NCBI RefSeq assembly: GCF_022347785.1
Contig: NZ_JAKRGA010000004.1
Span: 186,001-250,000, forward strand
Length of the DNA stretch: 64,000 nt
From: Psychrobium sp. MM17-31
GTDB taxonomy: Bacteria > Pseudomonadota > Gammaproteobacteria > Enterobacterales > Psychrobiaceae
Reading direction: 5' to 3'
The position numbers and the translations under genes are program-made. Each line of letters starts with the position of its first letter. The stretch's first letter is position 1. The notes under the pieces were generated by a model, which saw nothing but the letters and a program-made list of their open reading frames with translations, did not search any database and was not told the DNA's origin. Positions 25,986-34,112 of the stretch are shown here, piece after piece.

Positions 25986-27271
25986 TGCGCCGTCTTATTA
26001 TTTCACTCATTGTTGTGTCACTGGTGGCGACTATCGGCTTAGGGCTGGTGTTCGATAAAGTGGTGGCACAGTATTTTATCAGTCATACCAAGGCAGATAA
26101 TGATGCGATTAGCGAATTAGAAGTATTGGGTGAGCATTTGGCTAAAACGCTTAATCAGGTTGCTGAGCCCGCAGAGTTCGTCGAAAACTGGCCTGTGGCA
26201 GATAGCCATCAATTGTCGCTGCTCTCCGCCCAAAAACCGTTGTTGCCACAAGCGTTAATAAACGAGCTAGTTCACGGCAAAAGCGTGATGTTAGAAACAG
26301 ATAGCGGCTTATCGCTCTATTTTCTCCTCAAAAACCATCAACAATTGTTAGTGCTACAAGCGCCGCCTTTAACCTCTCATGCCATTGATTCGTCGCTGCG
26401 GATTATTCTCACCAGTGCCTTTTATCTACTAATGATGTTATTGATGTTGGCGTGGCTTTATCCACTATTGCGCCGCTTACTCAAACTGCGTCAGGTGGCC
26501 AAAGCCTTTGGTGAAGGAGATTTGTCACAGCGTGTTAATGTGAGTTCGGTGACTTATATTCGTGATTTAGAAACAGAGTTTAACCACATGGCGCAGCGCA
26601 TCGAAGATCTGGTGAGTGATGTTAAGTTACTCAGTAGCGCCGTATCTCACGATTTACGCACACCATTAGCTCGCATTCGCTTTGGCCTAGATACGTTAGC
26701 GGAAGAAGACGATCCGAAACTCCGTCAACGTTTTGAACAACGTATTAGCGATAACGTTGATGAAATGGTGGAGCTGGTGGAAACCCTGCTTAATTACGCG
26801 CGGTTAGATCAAGCTATGGTGAATTTAGATAAGCACCGAGTTGCTATCAGCCCTATTATCGACAGTTGTATTAAGAATAAAGCCAGCGACCAAATGTCGA
26901 TTTCCACGACAGGTGAGAGCGACATAACAGTGTATGGTGATTCCGCCTATTTGATGATTTTAATGAATAACTTGCTGCAAAATGCGGTGAACTACGGTGA
27001 AAGTGAAGTTATGGTCGATATCACATCGGAAAGTGAGCAAGTTATTATTAGCGTAAGTGATGATGGTAATGGTATAGCTCCTGAAGATCGCGAGCAAATT
27101 ATTAAACCCTTCATTCGTGGTAATGACAGCGAACAAACAGTCAAAGGCTATGGCATGGGACTCGCCATTGTCAGCCGTATCTTACAATGGCATCAAGGAA
27201 ACTTAGCCATTTCACATTGCGAAAAACTCGGCGGCGCTAAGTTCTCCATCACACTTCCTTCACAATCCTAA
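25985..27271 (+). CDS. Sensor histidine kinase (HAMP, HisKA)
   Basis: A 428-residue inner-membrane kinase: a membrane span at about 5-25, a periplasmic sensor domain of ~115 residues, a second span (about 137-160), HAMP, HisKA with H222 in SHDLRTPLARIRFGLD, and an ATP-binding domain (NNLLQNAVNYGE, DDGNGIAPED, GYGMGLAIV). I chose ATG 25985, which overlaps the regulator's stop codon (TAATG), over an upstream TTG. The sensor domain is not recognised; cell-envelope or metal stress is a guess from its neighbours. Confidence 0.92.
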   Translation: MRRLIISLIVVSLVATIGLGLVFDKVVAQYFISHTKADNDAISELEVLGEHLAKTLNQVAEPAEFVENWPVADSHQLSLLSAQKPLLPQALINELVHGKSVMLETDSGLSLYFLLKNHQQLLVLQAPPLTSHAIDSSLRIILTSAFYLLMMLLMLAWLYPLLRRLLKLRQVAKAFGEGDLSQRVNVSSVTYIRDLETEFNHMAQRIEDLVSDVKLLSSAVSHDLRTPLARIRFGLDTLAEEDDPKLRQRFEQRISDNVDEMVELVETLLNYARLDQAMVNLDKHRVAISPIIDSCIKNKASDQMSISTTGESDITVYGDSAYLMILMNNLLQNAVNYGESEVMVDITSESEQVIISVSDDGNGIAPEDREQIIKPFIRGNDSEQTVKGYGMGLAIVSRILQWHQGNLAISHCEKLGGAKFSITLPSQS

Positions 27272-27344
27272 ATGTTAGCCAAGCGTCTTTGAAATAGCCG
27301 CCTATACTTATCGATTAACTTTACCAATTAAAAGGAAGTGATTG

Positions 27345-29471
27345 ATGGATGAGTTGCGGGTGCTGGCGTTAGTTATCTCTTTTATTTCGTTAATTATTTG
27401 GATTGTGCGGATGCGCCGATTTAAACAAACGAAAAAGGAAGCGGAACAACGAGCTAAGCAATTGGTTACTGAGCTTGCTAGCGAATCAGAGTTGTCTGAC
27501 GAAGGCTTTGAGACCATGCAGGCGTTTTATCAGCAATCGTTTTCCAATCGCGATCTATTTATGCTGTCTGGTGAACTTTCGATCACCCAATACGAAGCTC
27601 ATGGTCAGGTGCGAGATAGATTGGTTATGCTTGATGGCACTCGTATTCATCTCCCTGAGCCTTTAGTTCCTTATGCAACCACTGACGATGAAGTGTCGAT
27701 GCGTGGCATTATTCACCAAGATACTTTTTATCCCGCTGCTATCGATGGCTTGTGGCACGTGGTGGACGAAGCGTCGCAATTTGATGCTTATCAGCAGCTA
27801 GAAGCAGCCTATTTAGCGCCTAAAATCGGTGAAATTGCCGATATTGATTTATCCATTGTTGGTAGTCGCGAGTTAGATGAACGTGAGTGGCCACTGGTGA
27901 GAAAGCAAGGCGTTGGCGCGAAATGGTGGGGCTGGTTGTATTTTCTCGTGCTGATTTATTATGGCGTATATTGCTTTATGGCGGAGGGTGAGCTGAATGA
28001 TTGGTGGTTTATAGTGCCGCTGCCAGTTGTGCTGTTGATTGGCCATCTATGGCATTGGTTAAGCTTTGTTAAAAACAACAGCCAGCAACGGCCTAAAGTA
28101 TTAAAACTACAGGGCAAGGTGGTTAATCTTTCGATTGATAAAGCAAATACGGAGGTGGCAGAGCTATCATTTAATGACACCACTTTCGACGACAAACTCA
28201 TTCGTTTTACCGTGCCACTTGCTTGGATTGATGATCGTATTGTGGGTCACTCGGTAACATTAGAAGCCGCTCGCATTGGTAAAGAATATCCTGCAACCTT
28301 GTCATTTAACGACCGACGTATCGTTGATTATCACGCCACTAAGCAGCAATCTAATCATCGCCAGTTTCTTTACGCTATTGTTTTTACCTGTTGTTTCGTC
28401 ATGTTGTCCTTGGCAACAAATTGGAGCGAGAATTACCGTTGGCTGAGACAAGTAACGGGGCAGACGACACATCATCAAGTAGACAGTTATCAGGCCTTGC
28501 AGGCAGCGAATTTAATAAGCGGAGATCGCGTTACCTACACTGGCGATATGCGTTGTCATATAAATCCCCATAAGCCGATTTACGGTGCTCGCAATATGTG
28601 CCACTTCGTCAGTTTTAAGAAGCCGACAAGTGAGCTTGTATTGTCACCGCGCGCAAAGGCGGTGCTTAATGCGCGAGCCGCTAAGTTATTGATGCCAAGA
28701 AACTCGGCGATTATGCAGCGCAAAGCGCAGCTTTATTTAATGGCGCATAGCAAGGGCTATATCTCGCCGCGTGGCATTGTGGTGTTGGACAATAATCGGG
28801 TGCAAAAAATCGCTCAGTTTTTGGAAGATCACTGCCAAGAATTAAATCACTGTCAGGAGTTTAAGGCCTATTTTATTAAGAATTTTCGCGAGGGAGTGAT
28901 TCAAGAGCCTGCAGCGAATGACGACGACATTTGGCGGGCCATTTTGGCCAATGAACAGCTTTATAACTTCTTCGCCCTAAGAACTCACAGTGATTATAGC
29001 AATCTGGTAAATCGGTTTTACGATACAGAGCTCCATATGATTATCATGCAAATCAATGGCGAGAAATCGCCGTTAACTGCAAGTTTTGGACGATCTAATC
29101 CAGAACTTAATAAGCAATCTGCTAACGCTCTCAGCGCGGCGTTAAAGGGCTTTGATCAAACTAAATTCGATAAAACACTCACCGCCATGCAGCAGCTAGC
29201 ACAAGCGCAGCGTCAAGAATGGGTTTACCTTAATCAAATTCCGCAGTTAAACCGTTTGATATTCACTCCTCAACTTGCGCCGCAAGCGCAATTTATGCTG
29301 GATGCAAGAATGTGGATGTTAGCTGGCTTTTTGAGTCTTTATCTCGTGCATCTGTGGCGCTTTTTCAAGTGGCGCGACAAAGCCGACGCACTTTCGGATG
29401 CCGTAAATCGAGATATCGCCAGCAACAAACATGCATCTGAATTGCTTCGCATAGTGCAAGAGGAGGGATGA
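27345..29471 (+). CDS. IgaA-like five-span membrane protein (first of tandem pair)
   Basis: A 708-residue inner-membrane protein. Membrane segments lie near residues 4-22, 194-215, 220-240, 340-360 and 656-675, the same spacing as enterobacterial IgaA/YrfF (about 711 residues), which restrains the Rcs phosphorelay. Local likeness to IgaA as I remember it: RIHLPEPLVPYATTDDEV, GDRVTYTGDMRCHI, and HCQELNHCQEFK with two cysteines, like IgaA's cysteine region. Identity is low, so family membership is a proposal. The start is ATG 27345, 6 bases after AAGGAAG. The gene follows the kinase by 73 bases. Confidence 0.6.
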   Translation: MDELRVLALVISFISLIIWIVRMRRFKQTKKEAEQRAKQLVTELASESELSDEGFETMQAFYQQSFSNRDLFMLSGELSITQYEAHGQVRDRLVMLDGTRIHLPEPLVPYATTDDEVSMRGIIHQDTFYPAAIDGLWHVVDEASQFDAYQQLEAAYLAPKIGEIADIDLSIVGSRELDEREWPLVRKQGVGAKWWGWLYFLVLIYYGVYCFMAEGELNDWWFIVPLPVVLLIGHLWHWLSFVKNNSQQRPKVLKLQGKVVNLSIDKANTEVAELSFNDTTFDDKLIRFTVPLAWIDDRIVGHSVTLEAARIGKEYPATLSFNDRRIVDYHATKQQSNHRQFLYAIVFTCCFVMLSLATNWSENYRWLRQVTGQTTHHQVDSYQALQAANLISGDRVTYTGDMRCHINPHKPIYGARNMCHFVSFKKPTSELVLSPRAKAVLNARAAKLLMPRNSAIMQRKAQLYLMAHSKGYISPRGIVVLDNNRVQKIAQFLEDHCQELNHCQEFKAYFIKNFREGVIQEPAANDDDIWRAILANEQLYNFFALRTHSDYSNLVNRFYDTELHMIIMQINGEKSPLTASFGRSNPELNKQSANALSAALKGFDQTKFDKTLTAMQQLAQAQRQEWVYLNQIPQLNRLIFTPQLAPQAQFMLDARMWMLAGFLSLYLVHLWRFFKWRDKADALSDAVNRDIASNKHASELLRIVQEEG

Positions 29472-29473
29472 CA

Positions 29474-31636
29474 ATGGATTTTATGGAAACTGTCGATGCT
29501 GTATTTTCGCTAATCTTTGGTTTTGCATTTATTGTATTTGGTCTTGGCGGCGTAGTCACAGAGCGCCACCAAAAGCATAAACGCGAAAGAGAGTCGCAAA
29601 CACCGCTAATGTCATATGCAAATTTAGAATCACGAGGAGAGATTACTGAATCAGAAAAGGAGGCACTGGAAGAGCTATATCGGATCGAAGTTGCCGATGA
29701 CTCAATGTTTTTTGTTCAAGGGGATTATGAATATGACAGTGTTGAATTTCGTACAAGCCACGGTCTACCAACCTTAGAAATTGTAGACGTCACTGTGGTT
29801 ATTCCTCACGCCGTCAACCCCATTCTCATGAACAATCAAGCTGTTGCTATAACGGGCGTTGTTTATGAAAATAGGTTATACCCATTGGCTATTGCCGATC
29901 AGTGGAAGTTATTTGATTTCTCTGATTCAGCGATTGAGCATGTCGCCAAGAAAAAGCGTAAAGCAGGCAGCACCCAACAACAGGGTGAGCGTGAAATTAC
30001 ACAAGCGGAATGGCAGGTTTTATTTAATCACAATTTTAGCTGCTCGCTAACATCTTGGGTGTTATTCGCGCTGTGTATTTATGTGGGAATTTTCTTCTGG
30101 GGTGCGGATGGCATAACCACGAGTTGGCAATTTATAGTGCCTGTTGTGGGAAGCCTTGCGTTTAATCTCGTATATATTTGGCTGGCTAAGCGTCATTTTA
30201 AAGGGCGAGAGCGGCCGAAAATTATTAACGCTCGCGGCACCGTGCTGGATCTTAAAATTCATGTCGGTGAACACGATAAGATAGACTTGGTTATCGGTAA
30301 GCAAACCTTTGTCATGCCGGTAAATTGGGTTACGCCCACACTGCAATACTCACGAGTGAATTTTAGCTATGCCGAGCTTGCTAGGCGAGAGCCTTATTTG
30401 TTGTCATTAGGCAGGCATAAATTAGTGGACGATGCCTTTGGTCAACGGCCTAAGAAAAGCTATCTAACATCACACTTTGTCTATTTGTCCATGTTATTAA
30501 TCATGGTGTTTATGAATCTTGATTGGACGCAAAATTTGCGCGCGTTGCGACCTGTGTTAGGCATGACGGATCACTATCAGTTATCCACACCGCAACAGTT
30601 TTCGTCAACCAATTTTAAAGCAGGCGATACGCTAATTTACTCTGGAAAACTACGCTGCTTAATCGGCGACATTATTGATTTAACGCCAGTTTGTAATCAC
30701 GTCGTGTTAGATGAGCCATCAAATGAAAAAGTAGATGAAATAGCGTTAGATAAATGGTCAATCGAGGCCATTGATGCTTTTAAATCATCCGTTTTCTATC
30801 CGCCCACTAAAGGTTATAAATACACTATGCTGGCGGTTAATCACATCAATTCCACCCGCAGCATGTATGCTCGTTCGACAACTGATATGTTGGTTTTCGA
30901 TCGCTCCCGTCTGCAGGAACTGGCCAAGACTATCGATAAATACTGCGACGGCAGTGTTAGTTGCTTCGATCTCAAAGAACATCTATCGATAAATTATCAC
31001 GCGCTCGTGAAAAAGCAGAATGCACACCAAAGTAAGGAGATTTCTGCACAGGTCAAAGAGCGATATTGGCAGGCGATGCGCAATGGCGAGCACAATGTTA
31101 ATTGGATATTTAGGACAAGCAGCACATATACCTTGCTTGTTAATGCACATCGTCGCTATCTCGAACAAATGGCGTTGGATGAGCTTAATCAATTTGACGA
31201 TGATGCCGTGATGCTAACCCTCGTTCAGAGCAAAAACAAAGATAGTTTTAATAAAATAAACCGACGTTTTCGAGAATTAATTCACAACCTATCAGCGCCT
31301 AACTATCAGACGCTGCAACTGGACATGGGGAACTACTCACAACAGAACATCGGCCAGTTAACCTTCGATTACCTTGATAAGCACAATCAAAGCCCTGTGT
31401 TTATTCAGGGAAAAACAAGCTCGTGGTTTACTGCGATTAATGTGTCAGTGTTTAGCCTAATCTTAATCGTTGTAGGCTATTTGATTCTATTTAATCGCTG
31501 CACCGCTTATTGGCAACTGCGCAGTCTTTTCAGCGACGATATTTATGCCGAGCGTGAGAACAACGCCGAAGCGCAGCGAATTATCGCGCAGGAAATTGCC
31601 CGTGTTAAACGAGAAGCTGAGCGCCACTCTGACTAA
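29474..31636 (+). CDS. IgaA-like five-span membrane protein (second of tandem pair)
   Basis: A 720-residue paralogue of the preceding gene with the same topology (segments near 8-28, two around 195-240, one around 335-352, one around 655-675) and matching blocks: GDTLIYSGKLRCLIG against GDRVTYTGDMRCHIN, and YCDGSVSCFDLKEH against HCQELNHCQEFKAY. ATG 29474 is preferred because AGGAGGG (29461-29467) lies 6 bases before it; the earlier ATG at 29468 touches that site directly. The two genes overlap or nearly so and must be co-translated. Function may be envelope-stress signalling by analogy with IgaA. Confidence 0.6.
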   Translation: MDFMETVDAVFSLIFGFAFIVFGLGGVVTERHQKHKRERESQTPLMSYANLESRGEITESEKEALEELYRIEVADDSMFFVQGDYEYDSVEFRTSHGLPTLEIVDVTVVIPHAVNPILMNNQAVAITGVVYENRLYPLAIADQWKLFDFSDSAIEHVAKKKRKAGSTQQQGEREITQAEWQVLFNHNFSCSLTSWVLFALCIYVGIFFWGADGITTSWQFIVPVVGSLAFNLVYIWLAKRHFKGRERPKIINARGTVLDLKIHVGEHDKIDLVIGKQTFVMPVNWVTPTLQYSRVNFSYAELARREPYLLSLGRHKLVDDAFGQRPKKSYLTSHFVYLSMLLIMVFMNLDWTQNLRALRPVLGMTDHYQLSTPQQFSSTNFKAGDTLIYSGKLRCLIGDIIDLTPVCNHVVLDEPSNEKVDEIALDKWSIEAIDAFKSSVFYPPTKGYKYTMLAVNHINSTRSMYARSTTDMLVFDRSRLQELAKTIDKYCDGSVSCFDLKEHLSINYHALVKKQNAHQSKEISAQVKERYWQAMRNGEHNVNWIFRTSSTYTLLVNAHRRYLEQMALDELNQFDDDAVMLTLVQSKNKDSFNKINRRFRELIHNLSAPNYQTLQLDMGNYSQQNIGQLTFDYLDKHNQSPVFIQGKTSSWFTAINVSVFSLILIVVGYLILFNRCTAYWQLRSLFSDDIYAERENNAEAQRIIAQEIARVKREAERHSD

Positions 31637-31661
31637 TGCTATGCGTTAAGTATGAAGTGAG

Positions 31662-32735
31662 CTAGATACGGACATCTACTTGATGAACGCCATAGGCTTT
31701 ACCTTGTTCTGTTAACGCGACACTCGTTCGAGTGAGTTTTGCTTGTAGCTCGTCGTTTTTGTCGTAGAAATTAAACGGAGTCGAGGTTGCTGCAAGATTA
31801 ATAGCGTGAATGTCAGTATCGGCGAGGTTACGCCAACTTTCGCTGCCATTGGCGTCAACTTGCCAGATCTTTAGTTCAGAAAATGCCTCATCTTCGCGAT
31901 CGAAAAAGCCATTGCCATTGCTATCGAGTGTGCGTAAATCGCTAAAACCATTGCCTGATTGTGGGCCAAATAGTTCGCTGCCATCATCGACTCGGCCGTT
32001 ATTGTTTTTATCGTGAACTAAATAGCCGACATCTCCTTCGAACATTGGTAAACTGTCGATAACACCGTCGGAATTAATATCGACGTCGCGTTTTTGGCCG
32101 TTAAGCGGGCCGATGGCTTTTGGGCCAAATTGCAACAGTAGTGGATCTTTGAGGCTTATCGCTGGAATAGTAGCTTCAGTCATTGAAGTTCGCTGTTCAG
32201 ACAGTGAGAATTCAAAGGTGGAGTGAAAGACTTTATCGTTAATTTTGTAGGTGCCGCTGGTGGAATAATTTAGTGATTGCGAATCGGTTACCGCATTCAT
32301 TATGACCAATTCAGAATCTTCATCAAATGATTGACCAAAAGCCAGTACGGCGGTGCTAGTTGGTAATTCTTCAAGAGTTCCTTGGGCGAACGACTGGCCG
32401 GTGACTTCTATTTCATTAATCGCCTTGGCAAGAGCCTCGTTATCTCCCTCGATTTTTACATCAAACACTTCTTCGAGCAGGATTTTGGTGCGCAGAATAT
32501 CCACAGATAGTGGGCGGGGGTAAATATGCTCAGGTGGTTCGCCTTCTTGATGGCTGACGGAAATTGCTTTGGAAGAAAAATCGACAACGTCCATCGCAAT
32601 TTTTTGCGCGCCGCTCAACCCATCGCGGCTCGAATGCCTAGGATCGTCTTTTTTAATCTCAATAACGCGCTGACTGCGAGTCTGGCTTGCTTGATAATCT
32701 ACTTTTGATTGCTGACTAATTTGCTCAATAGACAT
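31662..32735 (-). CDS. Protein with EF-hand/dockerin-like calcium loops
   Basis: A 357-residue protein without a signal peptide. The C-terminal half has calcium-loop motifs: DVDINSDGVIDSLP, DKNNNGRVDDGSELFGP and DSNGNGFFDREDEAF. The D-x-N-x-(D/N)-G pattern followed by ELFG is common in secreted calcium-binding and RTX-associated proteins. The N-terminal half is unrecognised and polar. Similar hypothetical proteins occur in marine gammaproteobacteria. If exported, it would need a type I or other signal-independent route, for which there is no neighbour. Confidence 0.7.
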   Translation of the reverse strand: MSIEQISQQSKVDYQASQTRSQRVIEIKKDDPRHSSRDGLSGAQKIAMDVVDFSSKAISVSHQEGEPPEHIYPRPLSVDILRTKILLEEVFDVKIEGDNEALAKAINEIEVTGQSFAQGTLEELPTSTAVLAFGQSFDEDSELVIMNAVTDSQSLNYSTSGTYKINDKVFHSTFEFSLSEQRTSMTEATIPAISLKDPLLLQFGPKAIGPLNGQKRDVDINSDGVIDSLPMFEGDVGYLVHDKNNNGRVDDGSELFGPQSGNGFSDLRTLDSNGNGFFDREDEAFSELKIWQVDANGSESWRNLADTDIHAINLAATSTPFNFYDKNDELQAKLTRTSVALTEQGKAYGVHQVDVRI

Positions 32736-32817
32736 GGTCGATTCCCTGTTGATGATCTAATTAGGTTATCGACCATAAGTGTTATTTATTGAGCAAATAT
32801 ACCTCATTTAGATGTAA

Positions 32818-33969
32818 CTAATTGTTAGCGTCTAATTGCTGTAGTTTTTCAATTATTTGCTTAGCAACCAAAGATGATGATTGATAGTTTTGGCCAGTGA
32901 TGACACGACCATCGGTTATCGCAAAAGGTTTACCGCGTTCACCAATTTCAAAGTTAGCACCACGCAGTCGCAGGTGCTTAGTCATATCAAATGGAAAATG
33001 CTGGAAATAGTCCGCTTTGGTATTTTCAAATTTGGTTGGGTAGCCACTAATGCGTTTACCATCGATGAGGTATTTACCATTACTTAGTTTTAGGTCGGCA
33101 ATGCCCGCCGTGCCATGACAAACCGACGATACTATGCCGTTGTGCTGTTCGTAGATCTCCATGCTAATGGCGGCAATTTGTGGGTTGTCGTGGACACCAT
33201 ACATGGCGTTGCTACCGCCAACATAATGCACTGCGCGGTAATCTTTGGCATTCACTTGTTGTGGTGTTTTAGTGTGAGCTAACGCATGCATAAATTGATG
33301 ATCGTAAATGTATTTCTTGTGGCTCGGTAGCGATGTATCAATGTAGGCGAGGGAGACAGCACCGCCATCTGGGCTCATAAAGTCAACGGTATAGCCCGCC
33401 TTTTTGAATTCTTTGTAAGCATTTACTAACTCAGAAAAGCTAGTACCAGCTCGCATCTTTGAATCTCCGTGAAAACTATGGCTAGAAACAATAAACAGAA
33501 TGCGCTTGCCGTGTTGATTAGATGCTGCTTTAGATGCGGTTTTGCCGATGATTTGCCATTGGTCATCAAGCTTCTTCAGTAGCATGTAATCGACAAATCG
33601 TGCTTGGCCTTTGGGGATCATGATTTCAACTTTGGCCATGGCGACATCGTCGGCGATATCAATTGAGATAATCTCACCAATTCGGCCAGTGAATTTACCG
33701 AGTTCTTTGTTTTCAAACCAGCTGCGATAGGTGGTGGCTGGTACTATCCAATGTGGCGCGTCTTTCTTTGTCAGATACAAATTAGCCTGTGGCGCGAAGG
33801 CGCGGTCGATTTGTTTGGGATTTGAATAGGAAGTGCCTTGAATATAATTATTCAAGGTGTTCTCAATTTGAATGCGATTATTTACTTCGTCCAACTCAGT
33901 TGACGATTCGGCAAATACGCTCACAGTGAATAAGCCAATAGCGATAAATAAAAGTTTTGATGAATGCAT
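32818..33969 (-). CDS. Exported NTF2-like and DJ-1/PfpI fusion protein
   Basis: A 383-residue protein with a signal peptide (cut near VFA-ES, residue 21). Residues ~28-145 form an NTF2-like (lumazine-binding-like, SnoaL superfamily) domain ending in LLKKLDDQWQIIGKTASK. Residues ~155-380 form a DJ-1/PfpI domain with nucleophile elbow SSVCHGTAG (catalytic Cys and His) and the Hsp31-like AITDGRVITGQNYQSS end. DJ-1 relatives act as deglycases, chaperones or hydrolases; which activity applies is unclear. The fusion and the periplasmic location are both less usual. Confidence 0.85.
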   Translation of the reverse strand: MHSSKLLFIAIGLFTVSVFAESSTELDEVNNRIQIENTLNNYIQGTSYSNPKQIDRAFAPQANLYLTKKDAPHWIVPATTYRSWFENKELGKFTGRIGEIISIDIADDVAMAKVEIMIPKGQARFVDYMLLKKLDDQWQIIGKTASKAASNQHGKRILFIVSSHSFHGDSKMRAGTSFSELVNAYKEFKKAGYTVDFMSPDGGAVSLAYIDTSLPSHKKYIYDHQFMHALAHTKTPQQVNAKDYRAVHYVGGSNAMYGVHDNPQIAAISMEIYEQHNGIVSSVCHGTAGIADLKLSNGKYLIDGKRISGYPTKFENTKADYFQHFPFDMTKHLRLRGANFEIGERGKPFAITDGRVITGQNYQSSSLVAKQIIEKLQQLDANN

Positions 33970-34043
33970 AATAGTTTCCTTGTTGAAGATTGTTTAGGAA
34001 ACTATCTGACTAACCGCAGTTTTACATTAACGATATATAATTC

Positions 34044-34073
34044 AAGATTCCTAATTTATAAATTAGGAATCTT
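34044..34073. repeat. 30-bp perfect palindrome
   Basis: AAGATTCCTAATTTA (34044-34058) is followed at once by its exact reverse complement TAAATTAGGAATCTT (34059-34073). It lies after the 1187-residue gene, adjacent to a second hairpin. It could be a cruciform-forming or transcription-ending structure. Confidence 0.85.
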
Positions 34074-34099
34074 AGAGCGGAGTTTTTAGCTCCGCTCTA
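34073..34099 (-). terminator. Hairpin terminator candidate after the GlyGly-CTERM gene
   Basis: TAGAGCGGAG (34073-34082) pairs with CTCCGCTCTA (34090-34099) around a 7-base loop, 14 bases past the stop on the minus strand. A U-run is lacking, so termination may depend on both hairpins together. Confidence 0.6.
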
Positions 34100-34112
34100 C
34101 TATGGTAAAGGG

